64,000 nt of DNA from BD2-11 clade cluster bacterium bin43. GTDB taxonomy: Bacteria; Gemmatimonadota; Gemmatimonadetes; Longimicrobiales; Gaopeijiaceae. The DNA lies in assembly GCA_002238605.1 (NCBI GenBank), contig MPMR01000003.1, positions 62,001 to 126,000 on the forward strand. The letters run 5' to 3'. A program made the position numbers and the translations under genes. A model generated the notes under the pieces. The model made no database searches and was not told where the DNA came from. It was given only the letters and a program-made list of their open reading frames with translations. Shown here in pieces: positions 39,467-50,601 of the stretch. Numbering within the stretch: position 1 is the first letter of the stretch; each line of letters begins with the position of its first letter.

Positions 39467-40078
39467 ATGCGCGACCAGACGTTGGCAACCCGTGTCTTGC
39501 GGCGGATACCCGCGCTGGCGTGCCTTGCCGTGTTCGCGGCGCCGGCCGTCGCGCAGGAGGTCGAGGATGAGGATCTGGTTCCGGCCGGGTTCGGGACCCT
39601 CCTGCAGGACGAAGTCTCGCTTTCGCTCCGCTCCGAGGACCTGCTGATCAAGGCTACTCCGCTCGCCGAGGAGGTGACGCGCCTGACCGCCCCCGACACC
39701 TACGCCCGCCTTTCGGCGTTGGCCGGGGTTCATCGCGAGACGCTCGAATTCCAGACCCGGTCGACCGACCCCGTGCTCTTCCTGGTCTCGGTGTTCAGCT
39801 ACCAGCCCGACGTCACCTACCAGCCCGAGGACATCAACATCGTCAACCAGGGAATCCGCGAGCGGCCGCTGGCCATTCAGGCGATCACCCCGGGATGGGG
39901 CGTGCAGCGGCTGAACCAGCAGGAAACCCAGATGGCGATCTACGCCTTCAGCCCTTTCATCAACCTCGACCTCGACCTGGAGATCGAGTACAGGGACGCG
40001 CGCAACGCCGGCTGGCAGCGGATTCTGACGGTGCTGGAAGCCGAGCGCGCGAAGGTGCGGGCGCGAGCGGGGGGGTAG
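39467..40078 (+). CDS. Exported protein of unknown function
   Basis: A 203-residue protein with AGGAGG 7 bases before the ATG at 39467. A signal peptide is clear (VLRRIPALACLAVFAAPAVA, cleavage before QEVEDED). The mature part has no motif that I recognise. It is rich in beta-type segments (VSLSLRSEDLLIKATPL, FQTRSTDPVLFLVSVFSYQP) and ends in a basic Ala/Arg tail. There is no lipobox. It follows engB by 23 bases and may be co-transcribed; a convergent sigma-54 activator lies 63 bases beyond. Confidence 0.75.
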   Translation: MRDQTLATRVLRRIPALACLAVFAAPAVAQEVEDEDLVPAGFGTLLQDEVSLSLRSEDLLIKATPLAEEVTRLTAPDTYARLSALAGVHRETLEFQTRSTDPVLFLVSVFSYQPDVTYQPEDINIVNQGIRERPLAIQAITPGWGVQRLNQQETQMAIYAFSPFINLDLDLEIEYRDARNAGWQRILTVLEAERAKVRARAGG

Positions 40079-40141
40079 TCGCTCACGGACGGACGAGAGG
40101 CAGAACCCGCCCCCGGGATCAGGACCCGGACGGACCGGGCG

Positions 40142-41916
<1,775 letters not shown>

Positions 41917-41920
<4 letters not shown>

Positions 41921-42450
41921 GGGGCGGCGGGGGTGCGGAGGGCGTGTGATCTGGAGGTGCCGCGCGAGAGCTCGACGGCATGGTCGAGGACGGGATCGAG
42001 GACTTCGAGCCCGTCGCGCACGCCCCCGGTGCTGCCGGGGAAGTTGACGATCACCGTACCCCCCCGGAAGCCGGCCACGCCCCGCGACAGGTTGGAGTAG
42101 GGAGTCTTGAGCGCGCCTCGCGCCCGGAGCGCCTCGGCGAGGCCCGGAGCCTCCCCGTCGAGCACCGCGCAGGTGGCCTCCGGGGTTACGTCGCGGGCGG
42201 TGAAGCCGGTGCCCCCGGTGGTGAGGATCACGTCCGCGTCCAGGCGGTCGGACCAGTCGAGGAGAACCGGCACGATGGCCGCGGTCTCGTCCGGGACGAC
42301 CGTACGCGCGACCACGTCGTACCCGCGCGCCCGGCACCACGACTCGATGGCGTCCCCGCTGGTGTCCGCGCGCTTGCCCCGGGAGGAGAGGTCGCTGGCG
42401 GTCAGGATGGCCACGGTCACGGGGCGGGGGGTTGTCGGGTCGCGGGTCAC
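41917..42450 (-). CDS. MogA/MoaB-family molybdenum cofactor protein
   Basis: A 177-residue molybdopterin-binding-fold protein (MPT adenylyltransferase type). Characteristic blocks: VAILTASDLSSRGKRADTSG, ILTTGGTGFTARDVTPEAT, SRGVAGFRGGTVIVNFPGS and GGVRDGLEVLDPVLDHAVEL. MogA adenylates molybdopterin before molybdate insertion; MoaB homologues are often of uncertain activity. Other moa/moe genes are not in the window. It lies 19 bases after gcvT and is translationally coupled to the sigma-54 activator. Confidence 0.88.
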
Positions 42451-42469
42451 CTCTCGGGCCTCCGTGTCG

Positions 42470-43579
42470 TCAGCGTCGGATCGAGCCGTGCCGGTAGAAG
42501 GGGGGGCGGGCCACCACGGCGGGGATGTCCATCCGGCGGATGCGCACGGCCACCTGCGTGCCCGGGGCGGTGAGGGGGGTGGGGAGGTAGCCCATCGCGA
42601 TCCCCTCCCCCAGCGACGGGCTCACCGTGCCGCTGGTGAGGATTCCCGCGACCTCGCCTTGCGCCACGATCTCGTACCCGGGCCGCGGGAAGCCGCGTTC
42701 CACCAGACGCAGCCCGACGAGGCGGCGCGGGATTCCCTCGGCCTTCTGGCGCACCAGTGCGTCGCGGCCCGAGAAGTCCCCCTTCCCCGGCTTCAACACC
42801 CAGCCAAGCCCGGACTCGAGCGCGCTGTGCTCCTCGTCCAGATCGTTCCCGTAGAGGGCGTAGCCCATCTCGAGCCGCAGGGAATCCCGGGCGCCCAACC
42901 CCGCGGGCTCCAGGCCATCGGCGGCCCCGGCCTCGAGCAGCGCGCGCCAGACGCCCGCCGCGTCGCCGGCGTGCAGATACAGTTCGAAGCCGTCCTCGCC
43001 GGTATAGCCCGTGCGCGCCACGATCGCCGGCACGCCGGCGACATCGCCGGTGGTGAAGCGGTAGTAGCCCACCGCCTCCAGGTCCTCGCCGGTGAGACCG
43101 GCGAGGATGCCTGCGGCCGAAGGCCCCTGTAGCGCCAGCAGCGCCGTGCGGTCGGAAACGTCGTCTATCGCGCAGTCGAAGCGGGACGCATGGCGTGACA
43201 CCCACGCCCAGTCCTTGTCGCGGTTGGCCGCGTTGACCACCAGCAGATAGCGGTCGTCGAAGCGATAGACCAGCAGGTCGTCCAACACGCACCCGTTTTC
43301 GTCGCAGAGGGCGGAGTACTGCGCCTGTCCCACCTCCATGCGGCCGGCGTCGTTGGTGGTCAGCCACTGCACCAGCTCGAGGGCCCCGGCGCCGCTCACC
43401 TCGAATTCGCCCATGTGCGAAACATCGAAGAGACCCGCGCGCTCGCGCACGGCGTTGTGTTCCGCGCGGATGCCCCGGCTGTACTGCACCGGCATCTCGT
43501 ATCCCGCGAACGGAACCATCCTGCCGCCGGCCCGCAGGTGCTCCTCATGGAGCGGCGTGCGCGCGAGCCCGGCGCTCAT
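42470..43579 (-). CDS. gcvT: Aminomethyltransferase, glycine cleavage T protein
   Basis: A 369-residue folate-dependent enzyme releasing ammonia and transferring the methylene group of glycine to tetrahydrofolate. Features are MVPFAGYEMPVQYSRGIRAE, GLFDVSHMGEFEVSG, GYTGEDGFELYLHAGDA, LGARDSLRLEMGYALYGND and LVGLRLVERG near the C-terminal domain. gcvH and gcvP are not adjacent, so the complex must be encoded elsewhere. The ATG at 43579 begins MSAGLARTPLHEEHLRAGGR. Confidence 0.95.
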   Translation of the reverse strand: MSAGLARTPLHEEHLRAGGRMVPFAGYEMPVQYSRGIRAEHNAVRERAGLFDVSHMGEFEVSGAGALELVQWLTTNDAGRMEVGQAQYSALCDENGCVLDDLLVYRFDDRYLLVVNAANRDKDWAWVSRHASRFDCAIDDVSDRTALLALQGPSAAGILAGLTGEDLEAVGYYRFTTGDVAGVPAIVARTGYTGEDGFELYLHAGDAAGVWRALLEAGAADGLEPAGLGARDSLRLEMGYALYGNDLDEEHSALESGLGWVLKPGKGDFSGRDALVRQKAEGIPRRLVGLRLVERGFPRPGYEIVAQGEVAGILTSGTVSPSLGEGIAMGYLPTPLTAPGTQVAVRIRRMDIPAVVARPPFYRHGSIRR

Positions 43580-43630
43580 GGGGTTCCTCCGCCGGTGATG
43601 GTCCCCCGTCCCTCGTCGATGACTCCCGCC

Positions 43631-43680
43631 CCGGTCATTGGCTTCCAGCTCCGGTCATTGGCTTCCCTGCTCCGGTCATT
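43631..43680. repeat. 20-21-bp tandem repeat between argF and gcvT
   Basis: CCGGTCATTGGCTTCC occurs at 43631 and 43651, and a third partial copy CCGGTCATT begins at 43672 and runs into the argF 3' end. Read on the coding (minus) strand, each copy carries AATGACCGG. It fills most of the 96-bp gap between the two genes. Confidence 0.75.
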
Positions 43681-44602
43681 CATCATCATCTTCTCCAAGG
43701 AGCGCGATCAGAAGCGCCTTCTGGGTGTGCAGCCGGTTCTCGGCCTCCCGGAAAACGCGCGAACGGGGGCCTTCGAGGACGGCCTCCGTGACTTCCTCAC
43801 CGCGGTGCGCGGGAAGGCAATGCAGGAAGATCGCCCGTCCGGAGGCCCGCGCCATAAGCGCGTCGTCCACGGAATAGCCTGAAAAGGCGTCGCGGCGGGC
43901 ATCCGCCTCGCCCTCCTGCCCCATCGAAGCCCACACGTCGGTGCTGACCACATCGGCGCCCTCCGCGGCCTCATGCGGCGACCGGGTGAGGCGCACGGAT
44001 GCGGCCCCGCGGGCGCGCGCCACAATCTCGGGATCCGGATCGAAGCCCGGGGGACAGGCCAGCGCCAGCTCGAAGCCGAGAATGGACGCAGCGTTCAGCC
44101 AGGAGTTGGCCATGTTGTTGCCGTCGCCGATCCAGGCGACCCGAATCCCGTCGAATTCCGGCCCGAACTCCTCCTGCATGGTCATCAGATCGGCGAGCAA
44201 CTGACACGGGTGCAGGAGGTCGGTGAGGCCGTTGATGACCGGAATCGGCGCCCAGCGCGCAAGCTGCTCGACCTCCTCCTGATCGAACGTGCGGATCATG
44301 ATGCCGTCCACGTAGCGCCCCAGGACGCGTGCGGTGTCGGCGAGCGGCTCGTCGCGTCCGATCTGCGTGTCCACGGCGGAGAGGAAGAGCGCCTGCCCGC
44401 CCAGCTGGACCATGCCCACCTCGAACGCCACCCGGGTGCGCGTCGAGTTCTTTCGGAAGACCATCGCCAGAGACTTGCCCCGCAGCGGCGCGCCCGCGCC
44501 CCCTCCCGCCTTCAGGCGCCGGGCGTGCTCGAGCAACGACATCAACTCGTCGCGGGAGAGATCGTTGAGCGAAAGAAAGTCCTTCTTGCGGGCTCGGATC
44601 AT
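43676..44602 (-). CDS. argF: Ornithine carbamoyltransferase
   Basis: A 308-residue enzyme forming citrulline from carbamoyl phosphate and ornithine in arginine synthesis. The carbamoyl-phosphate site is KNSTRTRVAFE, the second site LLHPCQLLADL, and the ornithine/catalytic loop HCLPAHRGEE. The start at 44602 (MIRARKKDFLSLNDLSRDEL) gives the family length. The frame is open to another ATG at 44692, which would add 30 non-conserved residues. Its stop lies inside the third copy of a tandem repeat. Confidence 0.93.
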   Translation of the reverse strand: MIRARKKDFLSLNDLSRDELMSLLEHARRLKAGGGAGAPLRGKSLAMVFRKNSTRTRVAFEVGMVQLGGQALFLSAVDTQIGRDEPLADTARVLGRYVDGIMIRTFDQEEVEQLARWAPIPVINGLTDLLHPCQLLADLMTMQEEFGPEFDGIRVAWIGDGNNMANSWLNAASILGFELALACPPGFDPDPEIVARARGAASVRLTRSPHEAAEGADVVSTDVWASMGQEGEADARRDAFSGYSVDDALMARASGRAIFLHCLPAHRGEEVTEAVLEGPRSRVFREAENRLHTQKALLIALLGEDDDE

Positions 44603-44689
44603 GGGTTCTGGGAAAGCGATCTCCCGGTCGGCGGCGGGGTGAAGGGTGGCTGCCCGAGTCTGGGCGACGACCTCGCCGGGGTCGTTGAC

Positions 44690-44722
44690 CATAGTATCAT
44701 CGCGCAGGGCGTCATAGTATCA
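44690..44722 (-). repeat. 10-bp direct repeats upstream of argF
   Basis: TGATACTATG (minus strand) is repeated with a 23-bp period at 44713-44722 and 44690-44699, about 90 bases before the argF start and just after the hslU stop. Each contains a -10-like GATACT. It does not resemble an ARG box. Possible promoter or operator elements for argF. Confidence 0.45.
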
Positions 44723-44735
44723 CCGAGCGCATGGC

Positions 44736-46247
44736 CTACAGAATATAGCGGCGCAGGTCCTCGTCCTCGGCGATCTCCTCCAGGTGCGTGCGCACGAACT
44801 CGCGGTCGACGATGAGCGGGCGCTCCATCTTCTCGCTGGGCAGCTCGAAGAGCACCTCCTCCAGCAGCGTCGTCATCACGGTCTGCAGGCGCCGGGCGCC
44901 GATATTCTCCATCCGCTCGTTCAGGCGCGCCGCGATGCGCGCGATCTCCTCGACGCCGCCGGGGGTGAACTCGGCCCGCGCGCCCTCGGTTTCGATGAGC
45001 GCCTGGTACTGCACCAGCAGGGCGTTTCTCGGCTCCTGCAGGATGCGCTTGAAGTGCCCTTCGTCGAGGCTGTGCAGCTCCACGCGGATGGGAAAGCGGC
45101 CCTGGAGCTCGGGAATCAGGTCGCTGGGCTTGGAGACGTGGAAGGCGCCGGCGGCAATGAAGAGAACGTGGTCGGTGCGCACCAGCCCGTACTTGGTCTG
45201 GACGTTACACCCCTCCACCACCGGCAGCAGGTCGCGCTGGACCCCTCCCCGGCTGACATCGGGGCCGTACCCCCCGCGGTCGCCCGCGATCTTGTCGATC
45301 TCGTCGAGGAAGATCATCCCCATGTCTTCCGCCCGGATCGGCGCCTCGTTCACGCCCTCGCCCGTGTCCAGGAGCCGGTCCAGTTCGTCCTGGATGAGAA
45401 TGCGGCGCGCTTCCGCGACGGTGACGCTGCGGCGCTTGGTGCGCTTGGGCAGCATCTCCTGGAGCATCTCGGAGAAGTTGTACTCCATCCCCTCCATGCC
45501 GCCCATGGGCACCATCATGCCGTCGATGGCCGGAGCCTGGCTCACCTCCACCTCGACTTCGCGCTCCTCGAGTTCGCCGTCCCGCAGCAAGCTGCGGAGC
45601 TTCTCACGGGTGCGTTGCCGTCGCATGATCAGGCGCTCGTCCTCCTCGCTCAGCGGCTCGCCGGTGGCGTGCTCCTGTACGCCCTTGGGACCGGCCACGA
45701 AGACCTTGGGAACCCCGTCGGAGACCACCACGGGTCCCGCCGGCGGGGTGCGCCCATCCATCGGCGGAAGCAGAAGATCCAGGAGCTGTTCCTCGACCCG
45801 GCGCTCCGCCTCTTCCTGGACGCCGTCCTCCCGCTCGGCGCGCACCATGTTCACCGACGTGTCGACCAGGTCGCGGATCATCGACTCGACATCCCGCCCG
45901 ACGTATCCCACTTCGGTGAACTTGGACGCCTCCACCTTGACGAAGGGCGCGCCCGTGAGCCGGGCCAGCCGGCGCGCGATCTCGGTCTTGCCAACGCCGG
46001 TGGTGCCCATGAGGATCAGATTGTTGGGCAGGATCTCGTCCCTCAGCTCGTCCTCGACGCGCTGCCGGCGCCAGCGGTTTCGCATCGCGATGGCGACGGC
46101 GCGCTTGGCCTCCTCCTGGCCCACGATGTACTTGTCCAGCTCGTTCACGATCTGGGCGGGCGTGAGCTGCTCGAGCCATTCGGGCCCCGTATCCGTCTGG
46201 GGCGCGGCTGCGGAAGGCGCCGCGGTTTCCGTCGTTGAAACAGCCAT
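44736..46247 (-). CDS. hslU: ATP-dependent protease ATPase subunit HslU
   Basis: A 503-residue AAA+ unfoldase partner of HslV. It contains ELDKYIVGQEEAKRAVAIAM, Walker A LMGTTGVGKTEIARRLA, the pore-loop-side KFTEVGYVGRDVESMIRDL, Walker B MIFLDEIDKIAG and the C-terminal EDEDLRRYIL, whose last residues dock into HslV. The I-domain insertion (~135-270) includes a Met/Gly-rich stretch (MMVPMGGMEGMEYNFSEML). The ATG at 46247 with GAGAGG upstream is preferred over the preceding TTG. Confidence 0.96.
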   Translation of the reverse strand: MAVSTTETAAPSAAAPQTDTGPEWLEQLTPAQIVNELDKYIVGQEEAKRAVAIAMRNRWRRQRVEDELRDEILPNNLILMGTTGVGKTEIARRLARLTGAPFVKVEASKFTEVGYVGRDVESMIRDLVDTSVNMVRAEREDGVQEEAERRVEEQLLDLLLPPMDGRTPPAGPVVVSDGVPKVFVAGPKGVQEHATGEPLSEEDERLIMRRQRTREKLRSLLRDGELEEREVEVEVSQAPAIDGMMVPMGGMEGMEYNFSEMLQEMLPKRTKRRSVTVAEARRILIQDELDRLLDTGEGVNEAPIRAEDMGMIFLDEIDKIAGDRGGYGPDVSRGGVQRDLLPVVEGCNVQTKYGLVRTDHVLFIAAGAFHVSKPSDLIPELQGRFPIRVELHSLDEGHFKRILQEPRNALLVQYQALIETEGARAEFTPGGVEEIARIAARLNERMENIGARRLQTVMTTLLEEVLFELPSEKMERPLIVDREFVRTHLEEIAEDEDLRRYIL

Positions 46248-46262
46248 CAATAACCTCTCGGA

Positions 46263-46808
46263 CTAGGACCCCAGGTCCAGAACCGTAATCTCTTCGTTGC
46301 TGTAGACGCAGATTTCGCCGGCGATCGCCAGGCTGGCGCGCACGACCTCGGAAGCGGAGAGCGAGGAATGGGCCCGGAGTGCGCGAGCCGCGGCGAGGGC
46401 ATAGGCGCCTCCCGAACCGATCGCCACAACCTCGTCGTCGGGTTCGATGACGTTGCCGTCCCCTCCGATCAGGAACAGGTGTTCGGCGTCGGCCACCACG
46501 AGCAGGGCATCCAGACGGCGCAACGCGCGATCCGTCCGCCAGTCCTTCGCCATCTCGACGCACGCGCGCGTCAGGTTGGAGGGGAATTGCTCCAGCTTGG
46601 CCTCCAGCGTCTCGAAGAGCGTGAAGGCGTCCGCCACCGCCCCCGCGAACCCCGCGAGGAAGCGGCCGTCCTTGAGCGTGCGAACCTTCCGGGCCGCGGT
46701 CTTTACGATGGTGTCCCCCATCGTTACCTGGCCATCGGCCCCCATGGCGACCTGACCCTCCTTGCGGACCGCGAGCACGGTGGTGGCGTGGAAACTCTGC
46801 GTGGGCAT
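46263..46808 (-). CDS. hslV: ATP-dependent protease proteolytic subunit HslV (N-terminal Thr protease)
   Basis: A 181-residue proteasome-like peptidase. The start at 46808 gives [19 protein letters not shown], a short propeptide before the catalytic TT, as in Bacillus CodW/ClpQ (SFHATT) rather than E. coli (MTT). Downstream blocks [31 protein letters not shown] and [18 protein letters not shown] are conserved. Fifteen bases separate it from hslU. The 192-bp region upstream (46809-47000) contains nothing I can identify. Confidence 0.96.
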   Translation of the reverse strand: MPTQSFHATTVLAVRKEGQVAMGADGQVTMGDTIVKTAARKVRTLKDGRFLAGFAGAVADAFTLFETLEAKLEQFPSNLTRACVEMAKDWRTDRALRRLDALLVVADAEHLFLIGGDGNVIEPDDEVVAIGSGGAYALAAARALRAHSSLSASEVVRASLAIAGEICVYSNEEITVLDLGS

Positions 46809-47000
46809 GTGTTCTCGATCCGGGTGAAGGCGGGCCATCGCGCGTGGCCTCGCATGCGCATGACGGGCGAGGGAAAGATGCATCCAGTGATGCAAAGAGT
46901 ACACCCGGAGGGCGGGCGCCGTGCGGTCGATGGCGTGCCGGGATCCTCGCGGCGGGGCTTCGGTCGAGTCTGCGGCCTCGGCCGTCCCGGTCCCGACGGG

Positions 47001-47918
47001 TCAGGCGCGCGGGTGCGCGCCGCCGTAGATGCGCTTGAGTCGTTCCTTGGATGTGTGCGTGTAGATCTGCGTCGTGGAAAGCGAGATGTGGCCCAGCAGC
47101 TCCTTGACCGACACCAGATCGGCGCCGGAGTCGATGAGGTGGGTCGCGAAGCTGTGCCGCAGCGAGTGAACCGAAAGCCCCTCCGCTTCCGCTCCCCGTT
47201 CCAGCGCATTGCGTACGACGTACTGGATGGAGCGGCGCGAGAGGCGGCGGCCGTGGCGGCTCACGATGGCGGCGCGGCGGTCGCCCTCGTTCAGCGACAC
47301 CACGCGTTCCCGATGCGGCTCGTAGCGCCTGAGCGCCCGCACCGCAGCCCCTGTCAGCGGCACGATGCGTTCCTTTCGCCCCTTCCCCATCACGCGCACG
47401 CGGTCCGAAATCAGGTCGATGCGGTCGCGGTCGAGCCCGTGGAGTTCGGCCAGGCGCACCCCGCTGCCGTAGAGGATCTCGAGAATCGCCAGGTTCCGGG
47501 TGCCGAGAAAGGTGTTCTCGGCGGCGCGCGCCTCCGCGACGCGGAAGACGGCCCGTGCGTCCGCGTGCGACAGATGTCCGGGAAGTGGCTTGTCGGCGCG
47601 GGGCGTGCGGAGCGCGCGCGCGGGGTTGCTCTCGATGTGCCCTTCCAGGTGCAGGAAGCGAAACAGGGAGCGGAGGGCCGAGAGCTTCCGCGCCGAGGTG
47701 CGCCGGGAGAGCCTGCGCCGGCGGCAGTGTCCCAGAAAGCCCCGAAGGGCGAGCCGGTCGACGTCGGCCCAGCTCCAGCCGCCATGCTCGGTGTAGTCCG
47801 CGAAGAAGCGCTCGAAGTCGCGAATGTCGCGCCGGTATCCAGAGACCGTGTTCGGGGAGAGCTGCCGTTCGTCGGCGAGCGAACGCAGGAACTCGCCGGC
47901 TTCGGGACTGACGCTCAC
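47001..47918 (-). CDS. xerC: Tyrosine recombinase XerC/XerD type
   Basis: A 305-residue site-specific recombinase for chromosome dimer resolution at dif. An N-terminal SAM-like domain (SPNTVSGYRRDIRDFERF) is followed by the catalytic residues Arg (YGSGVRLAELHGL), Lys (GKGRKERIVPL), HxxR (SVHSLRHSFATHL), His (LLGHISLSTTQ) and Tyr (IYTHTSKERLKRIY). The GTG start lies 16 bases after topA. The topA-xerC-hslV-hslU order resembles that of Firmicutes, where it is housekeeping; this is not a phage integrase. Confidence 0.93.
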   Translation of the reverse strand: MSVSPEAGEFLRSLADERQLSPNTVSGYRRDIRDFERFFADYTEHGGWSWADVDRLALRGFLGHCRRRRLSRRTSARKLSALRSLFRFLHLEGHIESNPARALRTPRADKPLPGHLSHADARAVFRVAEARAAENTFLGTRNLAILEILYGSGVRLAELHGLDRDRIDLISDRVRVMGKGRKERIVPLTGAAVRALRRYEPHRERVVSLNEGDRRAAIVSRHGRRLSRRSIQYVVRNALERGAEAEGLSVHSLRHSFATHLIDSGADLVSVKELLGHISLSTTQIYTHTSKERLKRIYGGAHPRA

Positions 47919-47934
47919 GCGGCCCTGCGGTCCG

Positions 47935-50601
47935 TCATCGCCGCTTGCGGGTCCGGGGGGCGCGGGTGCTGCGGACCCCCTTGCGCGCGGCCTTGCGCGC
48001 GGCGGCCCGGGCCAGCAGCTCGAGCGCCTCGTCCGCTCCGAGGGACTCGGGATCCCTGCCCCTGGGGATGCCGGCGTTCACCTTGCCATCGGTGACATAG
48101 GGCCCGTAGCGCCCCTTGTAGACGTTCAGGGGTTCGCCCGTCTCGGGGTGCCGGCCTGCGACGGCGAGCACGGTCTTGCCGGGCCTGGTGCTCATGAGTG
48201 GGAGCGCCTCCTCCAGCGTGATGTCGAACGCCCGCTCGACCGACTCGAGGTTGCGATAGGTCTTTGCGCGCCTGACGTATGGCCCGTACTTGCCCAATCC
48301 GGCCTCCACGGGCTGCCCCGTGCCGGGGTCCTTGCCCAGTGCGCGCGGCAGCGACAGCAGTCGGAGGGCGAAAGCCAGAGCGACCTGGTCCGGTGACCTG
48401 CCCTTCGGAAGGCTGACCCGCTTGGGCTTGGGCTTGGCATCGTCTTCGCCCAGCTGAACGTAGGGGCCGAATGGGCCGGTGCGGACGTAGACGTTGAGAC
48501 CCGTCTCCGGGTCGCGGCCGAGAGGTGCTCTTCCGCGCAGTCCCGATTCGATCAGCTTCGATGCCGTTTCGGGGGTCAACTCGTCGATCAGGAGGTCGAC
48601 CGGGAGCGCAGCCTTCGGACTGCCCTTTTCCACGCCGCGCTGAATGAAGATGTGCTGCTTGCCGATGCGCACGAAGAGGGGATCGCCGGTGGCCGGATCA
48701 TCGCCCAGCGGAAGTGCCGGATACTCGATGCGCGGCAGCTCTTCCTCGATGCGCCTCTCCAGCCCGGGCGCGTCGCTGCCGTCGCCGCGGAAGAAGTCGG
48801 AGAGAAAACGAACGTGATTCACCGACCCGCGGGCGATGCGGTCGAGCGCATCCTCCATCCCCGCCGTGAACTTGAGGTCGACGTAGTGCGGGAAGTGATC
48901 GCGCAGCAGTTGCGTGACGCAGAGACCCACAAAGGTGGGCACCAGGACGCCCTTCTTGCGGATCGCGTATCCGCGCGCGAGGAGCTTGGCGAGGGTGGGC
49001 TCATAGGTGGACGGCCGTCCGATGCCCTCCTCCTCGAGCTTGCGCACCAGCCCGGACTCGGAGAAGCGCGAGCGCGGCTGGGTCTGCTTGCCGAGAGGTT
49101 CGACTTCGGTGATGTCGACCCTCCGGTGAGCGCCGTCTCCGGTGGGGTTCGACTGCAGGGCGCCCTCGCCGCCGCCGACCATCTGGCCTTCCACCAGGCG
49201 CGGGAGGATGACGTCCTTGCGACTCGCTCCCCATACCCGCAGGAACCCGTCGAAACGCACTACCGAGCCGGTCGACCGGAAGATGTGTTCGTGCTCGCCG
49301 ACATCCACCTCGAACTCGACGGTGGTGCCGGCGATGCGGGCATCGGCCATTTGCGAGGCTACGGCGCGGCGCCAGATGAGCGCATACAGCTTGAGCTGGT
49401 TTGCGTTCAGAACACCGCGGAGCGATTCGGGAGTCCGGCCGATCACCGTCGGGCGAATGGCCTCGTGGGCCTCCTGCGCGTTGCGGGACCGGGTCGCGTA
49501 GGTACGCGCGCCCTGGTGATACTCGTCCCCGTAGCGCCCCCGGATGAAGCGGGCCGCGTCCGCGAGCGCCTTCCGGCTGAGGCTCACGGAGTCGGTGCGC
49601 ATGTAGGTGATCAGCCCCTGGCGGTCGCCGCCGCCCAGATCGATCCCCTCGTACAACTGCTGGGCCAATTGCATCGTGCGCTTGGGGGTCGAACTTGCCG
49701 CCTGCTGCAGGGTGGAGGTGGTGAAGGGTGGGGCCGGCCGCCGCTTTTTCTCCTTTTCCTCAACCCGGGCGACGCGCCAGGGACGGGTCTCCATCGCCTC
49801 CCGGGCGACGCGGCCGGCGGCATCGCCGTCCAGCACCACCACGTTTCCGGAGCGTCGCAGCGCCCCGGTCCTGGCGTCGAAGCTCTTTGCGGTGGCCACG
49901 GCCTTGCCGCCGGTCCGGATCAGGTCGGCGGTGAAACCGGCGGTGTCCCCGCTCCGGGCGCCGGGCGAGTCCTCTGCGAGCGTCGCCCGCACGGCCCAGT
50001 ATTCGGAGGAGTTGAACGCCTGACGCTCCTCCTCCCTCTCCACCATGAGCCGCAAAGCGGCGCTCTGAACGCGGCCGGCGCTCAGACCGGCGCGCACCTT
50101 CCTCCAGAGCACCGGCGAGAGCGAGTAGCCGAACAGGCGATCGAGGACGCGGCGGGTCTCCTGTGCGCGGACCAGCTGTCCGTCCACCTGCCTCGGCTCC
50201 GCAAGAGCGGCCTTGATGGCGCTCGACGTGATCTCGTGAAATGCGATGCGTTGAACCGGCACCCGCGGCTTGAGCTCCTCGAGCAGGTGCCAGCTGATGG
50301 ACTCTCCCTCGCGGTCCTCGTCGGTGGCGAGGATGAGTTCTTCCGCGTCCCTGACCTTCTTCCGCAGTGCGGCGATGTGCTTTCTCGACTCGGAGGGGAC
50401 GACGTAGACCGGTTCGAAGTTGCCTTCGATATCGACGCCCAGCCGCGCCCATGGCTTCGAGCGCAGGTGCGCCGGGACTTCCTTGGCCGAGCGAGGCAGG
50501 TCGCGGATATGCCCGACACTGGCCGCGACCTCGTAGTCCCGGCCCAGAAAGCGTTTGATGGTGTCGGCCTTGGCGGGAGACTCGACGATGACGAGTTTCA
50601 T
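47935..50601 (-). CDS. topA: DNA topoisomerase I (type IA)
   Basis: An 888-residue enzyme relaxing negative supercoils. The Toprim domain has KLVIVESPAKADTIKRFLG and LATDEDREGESISWHLLE. The active-site Tyr is in GLITYMRTDSVSLS, with SAGRVQSAALRLMVEREEE nearby. Instead of zinc fingers, the C-terminus carries four Toprim_C-like repeats (GPFGPYVQLGE, GKYGPYVRRAK, GRYGPYVTDGK pattern), then a basic Ala/Arg/Lys tail. Its start overlaps the aroK stop (ATGA). Confidence 0.97.
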   Translation of the reverse strand: MKLVIVESPAKADTIKRFLGRDYEVAASVGHIRDLPRSAKEVPAHLRSKPWARLGVDIEGNFEPVYVVPSESRKHIAALRKKVRDAEELILATDEDREGESISWHLLEELKPRVPVQRIAFHEITSSAIKAALAEPRQVDGQLVRAQETRRVLDRLFGYSLSPVLWRKVRAGLSAGRVQSAALRLMVEREEERQAFNSSEYWAVRATLAEDSPGARSGDTAGFTADLIRTGGKAVATAKSFDARTGALRRSGNVVVLDGDAAGRVAREAMETRPWRVARVEEKEKKRRPAPPFTTSTLQQAASSTPKRTMQLAQQLYEGIDLGGGDRQGLITYMRTDSVSLSRKALADAARFIRGRYGDEYHQGARTYATRSRNAQEAHEAIRPTVIGRTPESLRGVLNANQLKLYALIWRRAVASQMADARIAGTTVEFEVDVGEHEHIFRSTGSVVRFDGFLRVWGASRKDVILPRLVEGQMVGGGEGALQSNPTGDGAHRRVDITEVEPLGKQTQPRSRFSESGLVRKLEEEGIGRPSTYEPTLAKLLARGYAIRKKGVLVPTFVGLCVTQLLRDHFPHYVDLKFTAGMEDALDRIARGSVNHVRFLSDFFRGDGSDAPGLERRIEEELPRIEYPALPLGDDPATGDPLFVRIGKQHIFIQRGVEKGSPKAALPVDLLIDELTPETASKLIESGLRGRAPLGRDPETGLNVYVRTGPFGPYVQLGEDDAKPKPKRVSLPKGRSPDQVALAFALRLLSLPRALGKDPGTGQPVEAGLGKYGPYVRRAKTYRNLESVERAFDITLEEALPLMSTRPGKTVLAVAGRHPETGEPLNVYKGRYGPYVTDGKVNAGIPRGRDPESLGADEALELLARAAARKAARKGVRSTRAPRTRKRR

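Noticed and set aside
47001..47918. Phage or integron integrase
   Set aside because: Length, catalytic set and topA/hslVU neighbours fit XerC.
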